A stretch of 64,000 nucleotides of DNA from Arctopsyche grandis (GCF_051622035.1 NC_135361.1:28079205-28143204); one strand, 5' to 3'. Shown: positions 36,549-58,412, counted from the first letter of the stretch. Made by a program: numbers and translations. Notes: a model not told the origin generated them from the sequence alone.

Positions 36549-36803
36549 AATATACAATATAAAGCTAGCCGTGTTATTACATCGTATGTACACAGATATG
36601 AAATCAAACGGTGATACCACTACCATATCGAATCGTAGCCCATTCAGAACGAACCTTATAGACTATATATTTGAGCTATAAGTACGACTCACTGACGGTT
36701 GCCGAGTGAAGACTTGAAGAGATTGTATTTTAATGGACCTTTATGCATTTTATACGAGCATGTTCTGAATGGGATACAAAAAAAAAGCACCTTAGACCTA
36801 CAT

Positions 36804-36811
<8 letters not shown>

Positions 36812-36866
<55 letters not shown>
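36812..36866. repeat. (TA)n microsatellite
   Basis: About 55 bp of TA preceded by a short (CA)n. Confidence 0.9.
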
Positions 36867-36871
<5 letters not shown>

Positions 36872-39142
36872 TGACGGCTTGCTAGCGCATGTAGAGTAAA
36901 TGAATTGAGCTGTCTACTTTGAAAATGGAGCAAATAAAATGACAGGCCTGCTCGTAGGCGTGTCAGTGTGATAAATCAGACTCAAATTACTAAAACTTCA
37001 TGTTGTATTTGGCAGTGATCCGATCAATTCAGAGTTTGAGTCCAGTTTATCATGTGTTTTGGTCTAGGAGCAGGCCTGGCATCGAAGATGAACCGCCATT
37101 TTAAAAATTAACAGATCAATTGATGAAATGTAAAAGCGACACACAAGATGAGCGGGTGATTTACAACAACAAAAAAAATGATGGGTTTCAAAAATATAAA
37201 CACAAATACGTTACAAATAAACACTGTAAAGCGAAAGCGAGAGTAAATAAAAACAATAAATAACAGACTCATCCTAGAACACATTCAAATATATTTTGAA
37301 TTGGGTATAAATTATAGGAGTATACGTGACGATTTAGATTTTGAAAAAGAAATATAATTTAAATGAAATTTAAAATATTCATCGCAGTAAAATATTTTCA
37401 ATTAGTATATCAAATGGAACTACGATATATTAATGAATTAGATAGGCGTACAATTATACTGATGATATTTAGTAAAATAAAATATAGTATGTGGCGTGAC
37501 GCTTTAAAGGTCTATTCATATTATCCAGCACTGCACGGAAAAGATCAGTACTATTCATACTATACAGCACGTTTCAGCCGAGTGTAAGGCAAAATCGGTT
37601 TACATATACATTAGGGAGCGCAAAAATTGCTTGCAAAGTCGCATCGTAGAACGCGTGCACTCGCCACTATGACGTCACGTCATGTGTGAATATTTCCACA
37701 GTGGCCAGAGAAAACCAGTTTTGCTTGAAACATTACGGTGACGTGTACTGCTATACAGTATGAATAGATTATGTCGGCTACTGTTGTTGGGTCTACGCCA
37801 CCTACATATTTCGGAACATATGAATTTGTCCGTAGAGAATATTTATTGTGCTGTGCCAATATAAACAGACCTTTAACCCTTTTAGTAACCTTTAATTTTT
37901 TAATAGCCAAAAATACCCTAGGAAATATCAGTTTTTAAAGTGTTTACGCAAATTCACGAAAAAGCAATAACAATAAAAATATTTTATATTGAAATAATTA
38001 ATTATACACCGATTAAAATTAAAAAAAAAATGAAAAACCGATTCGAAACTAATATTTTAGGAATTTAAAATGCCTTGCATTTTGTTTAATATGAACAAAT
38101 GTACAATCAAAAAAAGATATAAACCAAAAAAATATTAAATTTTTTATTTTTTTATATAAATTAAAATTATACATATATGCACGATGATTTTTTCAAAGGA
38201 ATAATCAAATGGATTGGTTGCAAAAACTCATAATAATGTTAAAATAAAATTTGTAGGGCATTATTAATAGTTGTCGAGAGCGCATTATAACCCATTATAA
38301 AAACGTTTAATTACATTTAAAATATGAAAATAAATAAGTAAAATTTTGAAAAGCCGATATATCAGTTTACGGTATTATAAGGGTTAAAAAGCAAAAAAAA
38401 TTGCGTTATTACAGGGTTTCAAAAATCTATATATATATATACGTATAATAGAACATTGAGCAAATTAGACAAAAATTAATAATTTTTTATTTCCTCATTT
38501 TGTTTGTGGTTTATTTTACAAGGCATACATTCAAAATTAAAAATAATATAATAATAAATAAGCAGAATTAACAATGTATTATTTACATACCATTATATTA
38601 CATAGAAAAATACAAATAAAAAAAAGAAACTGCTGAACTTTCCATTTGATGAGTGACAATTATTCTTTGTGAGTAATAAAATAATCCGATCAACATTACA
38701 AAACTAGAGTAATAAAAATGCAGCATGTCCAGCATTCAGATATTCCTAAGACGATTCTTACCATATACAGATAGTAAGAGGAAAGTGTGAGATCAAAAGA
38801 AAAGAATGAACCTTAGTAAAAAAAAAAGCATTAATTACACGAAAGTTTCAATAAAATAAAACGACTACATAAATTACAATATACAGCCTAATTAAAAACA
38901 TTATAAACAGATAAATTACACACTCTTGACAATGAAATTCTTTTGAGTATCGATATCGATACACACATGCGTATCAAAACTTGCAACACGCAGACATTCA
39001 TCGTCATTCACACTCTCGCACCGACAATACCACTCTTCTACATAATCAAATTAGCATTCACGCGAAAACGGACATCCAAGGATATTAAATAAAATATATT
39101 TATAATAATTAACACACGTAAGCTACTACGTGACACAAATAG

Positions 39143-39675
39143 CACTGAGCAACAACAAAAATCAATCAATCTTTAAAAAGATTGGCCTACTGAATTCGAA
39201 TATGACATTGATTTCTGTCGGTTTGCTCTCGCTTATGAGATATGAGCGTTTAAAAAATGCGCAACTTCTTGGTTTTTGCTCGAATTTAGTACACGTTTAG
39301 ATATAAAAAATACGTGGTGAAATATAAAACCGGCCTAATTAACGCATAATAGCACGGTAAAATGTTTATTTGTTTTTTTACTTTTAAAATTAGCTAGATA
39401 AACATTTTAAAGCAATAAAAAATTCCAATCAACAGAAAAAATGTGTGATTATTGATTCTAATACTCACTTTTGGCATGTCAACATCAGATTTTGAGTTAA
39501 AAACAGAAAAAGTCAAAAATCTATATAAATTGCACATTTTTTAAACGCTTCTATCTCACAAACGAGAAGAAACCAACAATCGTTGTGATATTCGAATTCA
39601 GTGGGCCAAACTTAGTTAAAATTGATAAGTGTCTGCTCCGGTAAGTAAAAAACACGTGAATTTTTTTGCTCAGTG
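39143..39675. mobile_element. Long-TIR MITE (family member 1)
   Basis: Terminal CACTGAGCAACAACAAAAAT and complement ...TTTTTTTGCTCAGTG. About 60 bp inside, a strong second block, CTGAATTCGAATATGACATT, is inverted to ...GTGATATTCGAATTCAGTGG. The core (TTTAAAGCAATAAAAAAT) also occurs in the second copy at 49831-50593. No target duplication found; superfamily unassigned. Confidence 0.65.
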
Positions 39676-40525
39676 TAATAATTTAATTCAATTCACCAGT
39701 GCATTTGTAATACATATATTTAGATAGCAGAATGAGAAATTTATAAAATAATTTTTGGATTTTAAAACTATATGCACATGCATTACGTATCTTTTTCATT
39801 GTAAGATTGTATGAAGAAAAACGTTGTTCATAGAATAGACGATATATTTAGTAGAATAATAATAAATAAATAAAAAACTAACATATAAAAGAAATGTTAT
39901 TTCATTTAAATTCCACCATATAAATCGTATATTCTTAAAAAAAAATTAAAATGGAGTTTTATTAATACAAAATCGGCTTCAGAATAGAACTAACGTCGAA
40001 AAGCGTTACATTAGTAATCAAAGAAAGAAAATGATAGACAGTGATGATAGAAATGTTACAAAAATATGATTTTTATATAACGAATAATAATACATTTTAA
40101 ATATTTTTAATCCGTGCAATATATAATATTCATTTAAATACGAACGACGTGATTTTATCCAGCGTGAACCTTTCACACCCAACAAATCTAAATCCGATTG
40201 AAAATCAATAGCAGAGAATACAAAATATTAATCTGGGTAATTCAACAAGACGTTGATGAATGTATGAATCTTCGATATTTGTATTTAGTACGTTAAATGG
40301 CCCATATCTAATAAAATGTACTGTTATTATTAAAGTGTATATTAATGAATTAAAATGAATAAAAAAATCCATTCACCGATATATATGTATAGTAGGAGAG
40401 TTATCTCGCCGTAAAAATTATGCATGTTATTAAGAAAAATGTAGCAGTATAAAAAATATGTATATATTATATGTATATAGATAATAAAATGTGATGATGA
40501 ATCTAATAAAGCGTGCCTGTGTGAT

Positions 40526-40529
<4 letters not shown>

Positions 40530-40601
<72 letters not shown>
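40530..40601. repeat. (TA)n microsatellite
   Basis: About 70 bp of TA. Confidence 0.95.
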
Positions 40602-40606
<5 letters not shown>

Positions 40607-41089
40607 TGATTGCAGATAATGGTAATACAAAAAAAAAATGATCTGAACGAGTACATCTGGACATTTTGCAAATGATCAAAGCAAATCAAAGTAATTGTGA
40701 TTTATATATCGAGCAAAATTATTTAACGTACATACATACATATGTGTGAGGCTTGTGGAACTGTTTATATCAGTGCTTCCCAACTGGTGCGATTATTATT
40801 ACATTATTGTGTTTTAATATCATTAGTAAAACCAGTGATTTTACAAAACAGTGCAAGATAAGAGGGTAAACGGAGAGGAGAAGTCAATGCATTTGTCAAC
40901 TTATATATATTACAATTTCAACCATCGAATATTTTTATTTTCTATACAATGAATTTTGTTTTATACTGAATAAATTCAATCTATTTTAATATGGCTTGTA
41001 TTTAAGGTCAGTGAGTAATACTATCGTTAACTGACTGCTTATTCAATTTTATCCAAATAGTACGCTATTATCATCAAATTTTCATAAAA

Positions 41090-41630
41090 GTTACAGACCA
41101 TTTCTTGAACAAACCGATTGTTTATTTAAAAAATTGACAATTTACTAAATGAAAACTCGGCATTTATTGAAAAAACCGACCATTTCTTTGGACAACCACC
41201 ATATAATGAAAAAAAAAACTGACTTTCTATACAAACTGATCAATTTAATGAAAACACTGACCATTCAACGAAAAAAAACTGATTATTCGTTGAAAAAAAG
41301 CTGACCAGATCTTGAACAAACATCATTTAATGAAAAAACTGACCATTTAATGAAAAAAAAATTAGCCACTTACTGAAAAAACTGACCATTCAACGAAAAA
41401 AACTGATTATTCGTTGAGAAAAAAATTAGCCTCTTATTGAAAAAATCTGACCATTTTTCGAACAAACATCATTTAATGAAAAAACTGATCTTTTTATTAA
41501 AAAAACTGATCATTTAATTAAAAAACTGACTATTTGATGAAAAAAAAACTGATTATTGAAAAAAATTTAGCCACTTACCGCATAAACTGATCATTTATTG
41601 AAAAAAAAAACTGATTTGGTCTTTTTGATA
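41090..41630. repeat. Degenerate tandem array, about 17-20 bp unit
   Basis: Some 25-30 diverged copies of AACTGACCATTTAATGAAAA, with variants such as CTGATTATTCGTTGAAAAAA. Units vary in length through the A-run. No coding sense. The element end resembles no other repeat here. Confidence 0.85.
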
Positions 41631-42275
41631 AGAGAGAAAATTTTCATGGCATTAAATTTGTATTTTTTTTTGCTTAAATATAAAAAAACCAGGTTTATTG
41701 TTTTGGAAAATATTATCGAATACTAAAAAATAAAAATAAAAATATTCAACAATAGAAATGTAACTTTCGAAGAGGACAGTCACGTTAGTAATCAATTTAC
41801 TATGAAACGAGGATAAAAGCCAATTCTAATTAATTAAATATATTGATAATTCGATTGAACAAATATTTTATAAAGTAAAACAAAAATATGTACAAAAAAA
41901 AAAAACTTATAACAACCCCCAAACATACGTAAATAAAATTGATTTGTAAATTATTTTTTAAAAAGAAATCGTACAATTCAATTAAAATCTACACACAACG
42001 TATCATTGCGAAAGAAATACAAACTAATCGACATTTATCCACGACATCAAAACAAATTGGAAAGCACCGAAGTATGTAGATGATCACACACAAACATCAA
42101 AACAACGTCTAAATATTCATTAAATATATGGTGAGGGGGGTAAAAATTAAATTAAATAAAAAACAGAAAGAAAAACACTCAAAAACGGTATACATGCGTA
42201 CACAGACTTACATGTGAAGATGAATAACAAACGGGATAGAGGCAAGACACGGATGACACGACTGTGATAGCTCAG

Positions 42276-42512
42276 TCAAGCGTGTAGCATCCTCTCGACT
42301 TCGGGCGGTGACGCTGGGGTGTGTGCGTTGGGCGCGCTGTTGGGGATATTGTCCAGGTCGTCGGGTTCCGACAGCAGGTGGTAGACAGCAACTCCGCCGG
42401 CCGCACCCTCAACAGCTGCCACAGTATACAAGCCGTTCCTCAAGACACCGACAATACAACACTCACCACATTCACGCTCATCCAAATACAACACACACAC
42501 ACACACACACAC
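42276..42512 (-). CDS. Unidentified coding-like segment (possible terminal exon)
   Basis: I do not recognise this product. A GC-rich open frame stands out in very AT-rich DNA and ends [16 protein letters not shown]...[13 protein letters not shown]-stop (TGA 42276-42278). A credible acceptor, tatactgtggcag, at about 42418 would make a last exon of roughly 140 nt entered in phase 1. The N-terminal part of the frame (CVCVCV) is only the CA repeat. It could be the last exon of an unknown minus-strand gene. It could also be an alternative Pten 3' exon, since Pten exon 6 ends in phase 1. Neither is shown by sequence alone. Confidence 0.35.
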   Translation of the reverse strand: MCVCVCVLYLDERECGECCIVGVLRNGLYTVAAVEGAAGGVAVYHLLSEPDDLDNIPNSAPNAHTPASPPEVERMLHA

Positions 42513-42673
42513 CGTTCGACTGCTGAACGATCGGACAGACGACCGATCCGAATGTCCGACCCTTCAGACACCTGTTTATTTTCAAATTTTTTTTATATAT
42601 GTATATACGCGTCGTCATTCGAAACCTACTGAATATTATATATTGTTTGGATTTGATATTAATCTTATCGTAA

Positions 42674-42781
<108 letters not shown>

Positions 42782-42999
42782 TTTGTAAATAAACATGCAA
42801 ATACACGCACGCACACACATTTTATACATTTATATATGTACTAGGCAGTTATAATTGTCTGCTTTTTTTTGTAAATTGTTTTTTAATACTGTTCAAGGTC
42901 ATCGTGGCGAAAATCTCGAGGCAATGTTGCTAATCGGCTAATTATATTGTGCATAATTGACGAAAATTTTTATTTTGTATGAAAAATTCTACCGGCCGA

Positions 43000-43529
43000 T
43001 TAACCCTTTTGAGTGCTGTCGTCTTTTCTGTTGTAAGCCCGCCACGCTGAAAATTTCGCCGACATTTCCAACTAGATTTATTTAGAAATCCCATAGAAAG
43101 CAGGTATAAAAATTGTAGCTAATTCAAACAAACCCTAGAGGATTTTTGTAAAGGTGTGTTTAGACTCTCTAATATATCTTGTCTATTAACGGATGTATTT
43201 TTCCAAAAGTAGTTCCATCTTCTTCATTGTTGTTAAAATGTAATGCTCACAATCTAAATGCCAAGCCACAATCTAAAATACTCGGCAGTTAAGGATCTCC
43301 ATCGAGAAATTCTGCTATGGTTGTAAATTCAGAAATTCCGGTGTCCGGTGCCCTTTATGAACATATTCAATGCATTTTTTTTTCAATGCTACCTGGAAAG
43401 GCTGAGCAAGTAGTATTCTTGTTTAGTTTTTACATATTTAAAAATCAACGTACGACAATAGGCGTATTTCAGGCTGATGGACTTGTTGGCAAAACGCCGA
43501 TCGGCGTTGGTCAGCATTCAAAGGGTTGA
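43000..43529. mobile_element. piggyBac-like MITE (522 bp)
   Basis: TTAA-CCCTTTTGAGTGCTGTCG on the left and GTCAGCATTCAAAGGG-TTGA on the right: terminal inversion plus a TTAA-type target (one change). Shares its interior (GAAAGCAGGTATAAAAATTG, GTGTGTTTAGACTCTC) with the copies at 29.2 and 26.7 kb. Confidence 0.7.
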
Positions 43530-43624
43530 ATCGATCAGACCGAAGAGATGTCCAATTGCATCAACTTCAGTTATTGAATTGTGTCCTTGGAGCATGACGG
43601 TGATAAGTTCAAAAATTCCAATTA

Positions 43625-43876
43625 GGTCGAAAACACACTGAGTAGTACGGGAGGTCACGTCCTTTGGCGCACTGCAGTGACCGTTTCACAGTGGGGGTTA
43701 CATGTGCAGAGTGCACATGTTTAGGAGCTAGCACGTGTATGCATATCCATATGCAAACGAGATCAAGTTTCTCTCAGTGTACCATGTACACATATGGGCT
43801 AGGGGTGCTGCGTTTTTTTCACAAGTTTAAAAGTATCTAAGAAAAAAAACACGTACCACTCAGTGTGTTTTCGCCC
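43625..43876. mobile_element. Harbinger-like MITE (252 bp)
   Basis: Ends GGTCGAAAACACACTGAGTA and complement ...ACTCAGTGTGTTTTCGCCC, flanked by TTA (43622-43624 and 43877-43879), the 3-bp duplication typical of PIF/Harbinger. No coding capacity. Confidence 0.7.
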
Positions 43877-44576
43877 TTAATCCAGAGTTGTGTATTAATG
43901 TTTTAAAGGCTGCAACAAATCAAGAATGACTGAATATAATAATGACAATTCTTCACAATTGTACTCAGGCTAATTATAAATTTGGACTATATTTAATACT
44001 ATGTAGTTTTGCCTGTTTTTCGGCAATCGACCGATGGAATGAGTCCAGCTTGCTGAAATGATTGGCCTGGAAAAAATGATCAGATGAGACGTCTAATACC
44101 AACTAAAACAATTACTCGAGACCTTGAATAGTATTAAAAAAAAAAATGACCACAAACACATTGCGGACAATTGTACTCGTCCTCGTGTATCATATCAATA
44201 TGTACTTCCACATTGAAGATATGCATTAATAAATCAATCTCGGTTATTTAGGTGAGAACATGCAAATATTATATCAAAATAAACAAATCACACCTTCAAT
44301 GCGGTCAATATCATAACCACACATTGTTATAAAATATATATGTATATAAAAAAAAAAAAAAATTTCACGCAAAACTTTTACAATCTCTCGCCACGTAATA
44401 TAATATTATATTACACATTAATAATAATAAAATTGTCTTATTCAAACTTAATCTTGATCATATTGTTAAACAAAAAAAACTTTCTCGTCGAATCGACTGA
44501 ATTCACTAAAACGTTATATATGTATATATACGTTGTCCAACTTCGATTGATTTAATTACACGACACGTGTTCGTCT

Positions 44577-53874
<9,298 letters not shown>

Positions 53875-54143
53875 GGCGAGAGGGCCGGACATGGCGAGAG
53901 GCGCGAACGCCACTGCGGAGGGCGGCTGCGGCTGGGCGGCGCGGGTGCGGGTGCGCGGGGCGGGGGGGTGCGGGCGCGGGGCGGGCGTCGCGGGTCGCTT
54001 GTTGCGCTCTCGGCCGAGGCACAGCCCCATGCACCGCGCTACAACGGGGGCGGGGGCGGGGGTGGGGGCGCGACGCGGGGGGCGCGCGGCCGCCGGCGTC
54101 GCGGCATGCGGCCCCGACCACGACCACTCGCTCGCACTGCACT

Positions 54144-54180
54144 GCTGCTACTGCTGCTGCTGCTGCTGCTGCTGCCGCTG
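54144..54180. repeat. CTG triplet repeat
   Basis: About ten CTG/CTA units in the Pten leader region (CAG on the transcribed strand). Confidence 0.85.
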
Positions 54181-54260
54181 CTACTGCTAATGCTACTGCC
54201 TGGTCTGCGACTCGAGCCACGGTCACCACCACTACCACTACCACTACCACTACACTACCA

Positions 54261-54305
54261 CTGTTCACTGTTCACTGTTCACTGTTCACTGTCCACTGTC
54301 CACTG
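54261..54305. repeat. Short tandem repeat GTTCACT/GTCCACT
   Basis: Six units of about 7-8 bp (tgttcactgttcact...gtccactg) upstream of Pten. Confidence 0.85.
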
Positions 54306-54916
54306 CAGCACTAGTGCACTGGTTCTGGTGCAGCTGCACCTGCACGCGCGAGGATTACGACTCCCGAGCGAACGAGTCCGAGTTCGAGTACGAGTTTGGG
54401 TACGCGAGGCTCGACGGAGGAGCGAGGGCGGGGGGCGAAAGGCGAGGGGTGCGCGCGTCGGGGGCGGGCGGGAGCTGGGGGTGGGGGGCAGAGCCGTCGC
54501 CAGAGTGAGAGGCCGAGTGGTCGAATGGTCGAATAGTCGAATGGTCGAGTGGCTGAGAGGCTGAGAGGCTGAGGGGCTGAGCCGGAGCCGGGCCGGGCCG
54601 AGGCGGCGCTGCCGGCGGCGGCCGCCTTTGTTTAAGTGCGGCTCGTCAGGTGCGCCGATCGGCCGACAGACGGCGCTGTCGCACGCCAAACCCCGCCAGC
54701 CCCGCCCCCCCTCTCCTGCTCTGCCCCACCACCGCCGCTCCGCCCCCACCACCGCTACCGCACTCTACGCCACGCTCGTCGCCTTCGCCGCGCGCTTCTC
54801 ACGCCCTCCCCTCTCGCGTTCGCACTGTGCGTTTGCACAATTCGAAGCCCACTAGCGCTGTGGAGTCGCAGAGTCGTTAAGAGGGCTGGACAGCAGCGCC
54901 TTGTCCGTACAAACGT

Positions 54917-55256
54917 TGTGGCAACCCCAAAGGCTGGCCGTAAACGGAGGTGTTTTCGCCCCGAGGGCGGTCAGCGCGTCACGGGAAGCTATCTCTTCCC
55001 ATCGGACCTCGCAACCGACAACACCTCTCTCGTCTCCCACACTCGCTGTACCTGAACCAATAAACATTGTTTCCCGAAGCCGAACACCGCGTTTCAATCA
55101 ATCGCAACGAATGAGACGACTGGCATGTTAATGCACGTGTTTATTATATGACAGCTGAAGACAGAGTGAGTAGTGGCTCTCCGAACCCAGCCGAGTTGGT
55201 TCCCACTCGCAGGAAGGCAACCAAACTCGACCATGTCGTATAAGCGAGCCGCCACA
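54917..55256. mobile_element. Head-to-head chimeric LTR insert
   Basis: 340 bp, TGTGGCAACCCC...GCCGCCACA, flanked by ACGT on both sides (54913-54916 and 55257-55260). The left part is an LTR-like sequence in plus orientation with AATAAA (54917 to about 55105). The right part (about 55107-55256) is the TRIM-family LTR in minus orientation, lacking its last few bases. A single target duplication around both halves suggests they inserted as one unit. Confidence 0.6.
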
Positions 55257-55296
55257 ACGTACTATACTTATCCCTTCCTCAATTATGGCACTAGAG

Positions 55297-56121
55297 TAGG
55301 GCTGCCATACGTCCCCGTTGACAGGGACATGTCCCAGTTTCGAGGCCTGTGTCCCGGTGTCCCAGTCCGAGAGTCATTTGTCCCCGTCAATTTCAAAATT
55401 TAGACATTTAAAAAAATTATTCAATTATTTATTAATATCCATCGAACAAGACCTTTTGAACCAAGAAATCTCAGGATGCACTCTCTATACTGTGGTCCAA
55501 AAAGGAAAGACGTTTACACGTCAACAATTGTACCCACATAATATCTAATATGGATACGCGCGCGCATATTGGCAACACCCGACAACGAGAGCGGTGGATG
55601 CCCACTGCCCAATTTCTATTGACACAGTAAAAAGCATAATTCAATGTACTTTCAATTATAAAATGTCATGCATTGAATTTTATAATTATATAAAAGGGGA
55701 AAAAGAGTTACTTCAAAAAACGAAAACATCGGAAAAATATGATTGGGCAAAGAAGAGCGATGATAATGAAGTCACGGAAATCAGAGAAGAGTGAAGGCGA
55801 TAGAAGAATAGGCTACTGTACATGAAATAAAATGTTAATGTAAGGTTTCATTTAGTTAAATTTATTTGAATCGTCCAATTATCTATATTTATTTATTTTA
55901 GATTTGGTACAGACGCTTCCACAAAAAAAACCTATTATCAATCTTTAAATTTTTCTTTCAATCCAATTTTTGTTTAGTTCCAATTACTTGTGTTGAAATG
56001 TTGTATATTTTTTTTATATCGATTTTATATAGAATATCGATAAAAATGTTTTGTTTTTTTGTTTTGTTTTCTTTTTAAGGGGGTTGTCCCCGTCGGTGCT
56101 CCGACACTTATGGCAGCCCTA
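55297..56121 (+). mobile_element. hAT element, non-autonomous (825 bp)
   Basis: TAGGGCTGCCATACG...CTTATGGCAGCCCTA with a perfect 8-bp duplication CACTAGAG (55289-55296 and 56122-56129). A short open frame (55594-55794) is present but shows no clear transposase motif. A relic of the same 5' end is at 16488-16586. Confidence 0.85.
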
Positions 56122-56329
56122 CACTAGAGAAATTATTTTTTAATATGCTATGGATATCCACCATTGGGATGGATCTATCGTTTTATTTCTTTGATTAGTT
56201 CTTTTTTATAGGAGCTAGGAGCCGCCAAACATCTCTAAAATCGCCTCTTTTTTACACCCACGAAACGAGTCCAGCGTCCTTATTTAACGGTCGATTTAAA
56301 AAAAAATACGCCGATAGAAGGTCTGTTCA

Positions 56330-56950
56330 TACCTAGTCAGCACGTACCGACGTCAGCAGGTATCCAGCCGTACGAAAAGTATTCTTTGGTACATTTTGTA
56401 TGGGTATATTCATACCAACCGTCACGTTTACGCCACGGCAGGCTTACAGCAGTACCCGACATTTCCTGTTCATATCTTACAGCAACATCCGTCAACGTAT
56501 GGTATCCGTTTTTTTGGCCATCGTGGAAATATACACGCGAATTACGTGCCATGAGTCAGCCGCTTTGCTGTTTTGGACCAATTATCGTTAGTGACAGTTG
56601 ACAGCTGTTCAATCTTTCGATATGGTTTTGGCGCAAATATTTAAAAAAAAATTAAATTTTTTACGGAAATATTTAAAAAAATTTTGTCCATCATCCACAA
56701 GCTCCTTATACAGTGTCCAAAACTCTTCTTCGGTTTTTCTAATTTTTAACATGAGATGCACATCGAAACGCCTCCGTGCTTTTTTATTGCCTTCTTGAGC
56801 TTCTTCTTCCAACAACAACGCGATTATACATAATTTTTCGTTCGATAAACGCCGAAACATTTTTGCTGACTTGTATTCTGACGCGTAGCTACGAATGCAC
56901 GTGTATGCAATCATATTGTATCCAGGAATTTTGATATTTGAATTTAATTT
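56330..56950 (-). pseudogene. PIF/Harbinger transposase relic, N-terminal part
   Basis: Minus-strand frame with LLLEEEAQEGNKKARRRFDV and KELVDDGQNFFKYFRKKF matches the N-terminal region of Harbinger-type nucleases. The coding piece is within 56609-56865. An open frame at 56337-56552 follows in the element's direction but I see no DDE motif. The left edge (GTCTGTTCATACCTAGTCAG) may be a terminus. Incomplete, so called a relic. Confidence 0.6.
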
Positions 56951-56972
56951 AATTTTTATTTCGATTTTTTGT

Positions 56973-57180
56973 ATGGTTTGGTGATTACTAGTCAAATGTG
57001 AACCGGTCACAGGACAACCGGTCGCTCTAGATCGGTCACACGTGATCGCCCGTCACACTAAAACTGGTCACGAAAAAACTGGCCACACCCTAAAACTGGA
57101 CACACCCTAAAACTGGACACACCCTAAAACTGGACACACCCTAAAATCGGTCAATCAGTTTTCTCTTGACCGATTTTAGG
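56973..57180 (+). mobile_element. MULE-like MITE, incomplete copy
   Basis: GGTTTGGTGATTACTAGTCA, GTGAACCGGTCACAGGACAA and a tandem array of CACCCTAAAACTGGACA (five units) match the left half and array of the 26399-26739 element. A clear right terminus is not seen. Confidence 0.6.
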
Positions 57181-57699
57181 CGGGCTTACTGTTTTGTAAT
57201 TAGCCAGATTTTGTGTTGACGACACCGAAGTGCTTGTGGCTGCTGCATATGATTTAAAAAATAATGAAAAGAAGAGAAGAATGTGTTTAAGGCCTTTTTC
57301 ATATGTTCGTCAAGTATTTTTCTATGAGGGGAGGGGTTTAAATATTTAATGAATAAACAAGAAGTTAATAATGTTTGAAAAAAAGGGTGCACGTGTTCCA
57401 ATTTAGACGATTTCTTGAACATTTTTAGTGAAAGTCCAAACCGTTTGGAAAAATAAATATGAGTTTCACAAAAATTTGCGATACACACCCGTTTTTGAAA
57501 TAAGCTTCAAACACTAATAAAATAAAGGCGGTCCTTTCTAGTAATTCGTTTCGTAGAATAAATGAGTTCTACACATTTTGAGGTGCCGGTACGCTTGATT
57601 TTGCACAATTTTTTTTGCAAAATTTTTTCAATACATGCACTTTCATTATCACCTGTTTAACTCAAAGGATGAGAACGACCTAAAGAAAATACAATACCT

Positions 57700-58075
57700 G
57701 GCCATATTACTTGAGCCACTTGCCATATGCGGAAACTTTCAGTATTTGAGAGCACCCTTATCTACTGAATGCTTTTTTTTATATGCACCCTTAATGTATT
57801 GCGTAACTTCTCGTGACCATGCAAAAAAATCAGACACTTTTTTTGCATTATGCAAAAAGTGCATAGCACAAAGCCGTTTGTTTGTATTCGCGTCGGTAAA
57901 ATCGTTATTACGAATATTATTATTAAAAGGTTTTTCCCGTTTTTTTCACAGTAATCTTCCCGGACATGCATACAACAAATCCTGAAAGTTCCATCGTAAT
58001 CGGTTGAGTGGTTTAGGAGCCAATACGAGACAGATAAATATATAGACAGACAAACAGATATTCAATTTTATATAT
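57700..58075. mobile_element. Relics: Tc1-like arm piece and LINE-like tail
   Basis: 57750-57860 (ctactgaatgcttttttt, cgtgaccatgcaaaaaaatc) matches the arm of the Tc1-like fold-back at 19.2 kb. 57985-58075 (aatcggttgagtggtttagg, then acagacaaacagat) looks like the common tail of RTE-type LINE repeats in arthropods. No coding capacity. Confidence 0.45.
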
Positions 58076-58412
58076 ATGTGTAACGTGACGTTCTCCCGGC
58101 TGTCCCATCAGGGCAACACTAGCCCTTATTTCGGGTGGTCATACTCATTTTCGACTAAGAATTTGTATATTTATCCATTTATTAGATAAAAAATTCTATT
58201 ATAAACAAAAGTGTATGTACTGGTTTTATCTCACAACTTACCAGGACAGATACCCAAAAAACCAGTACTCTCCTGGTAAAATCAGTACGAATGGTCACTT
58301 TAGCTTAGTGTAAGGGCAAATATGCTGCTAAAATGGGTTTACCACTCTAGTGTAGAGGTTAAAAAAATAAAAAGAGGCTAGTGAAGACAACTATTTATGT
58401 CCTTTTTTACTA

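Larger units (their letters stand above)
36900..42270. other. AT-rich intergenic region
   Basis: No coding signal. Contains the inverted-repeat MITE at 39143-39675, a (TA)n at 40530-40601 and a degenerate tandem array at 41090-41630. Several A-rich stretches; possibly 3' UTR of a minus-strand transcript in part. Confidence 0.4.
53875..54870 (-). promoter_or_regulatory. GC-rich promoter/5' leader of Pten
   Basis: About 1 kb of CpG- and G/C-rich sequence just upstream of the Pten ATG, in sharp contrast to AT-rich flanks. It includes a (CTG)n run at 54144-54180, ACTACC and GTTCACT tandem repeats at 54225-54305, and gagcgag/ggctga repeats. The many long ORFs on both strands here result from high GC and are not supported as genes. 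Confidence 0.5.
54879..56310 (+). repeat. Interspersed repeat split by two insertions
   Basis: 54879-54916, 55257-55288 and 56122-56310 join to match the intact copy at 18333-18600. The gaps are an LTR-type insert (54917-55256) and a hAT element (55297-56121). Confidence 0.7.

Noticed and set aside
53968-54752. Long frames with Leu/Arg repeats upstream of Pten
   Set aside because: They result from CTG and GC-rich tandem repeats in the Pten promoter region, present on both strands, with no family resemblance.
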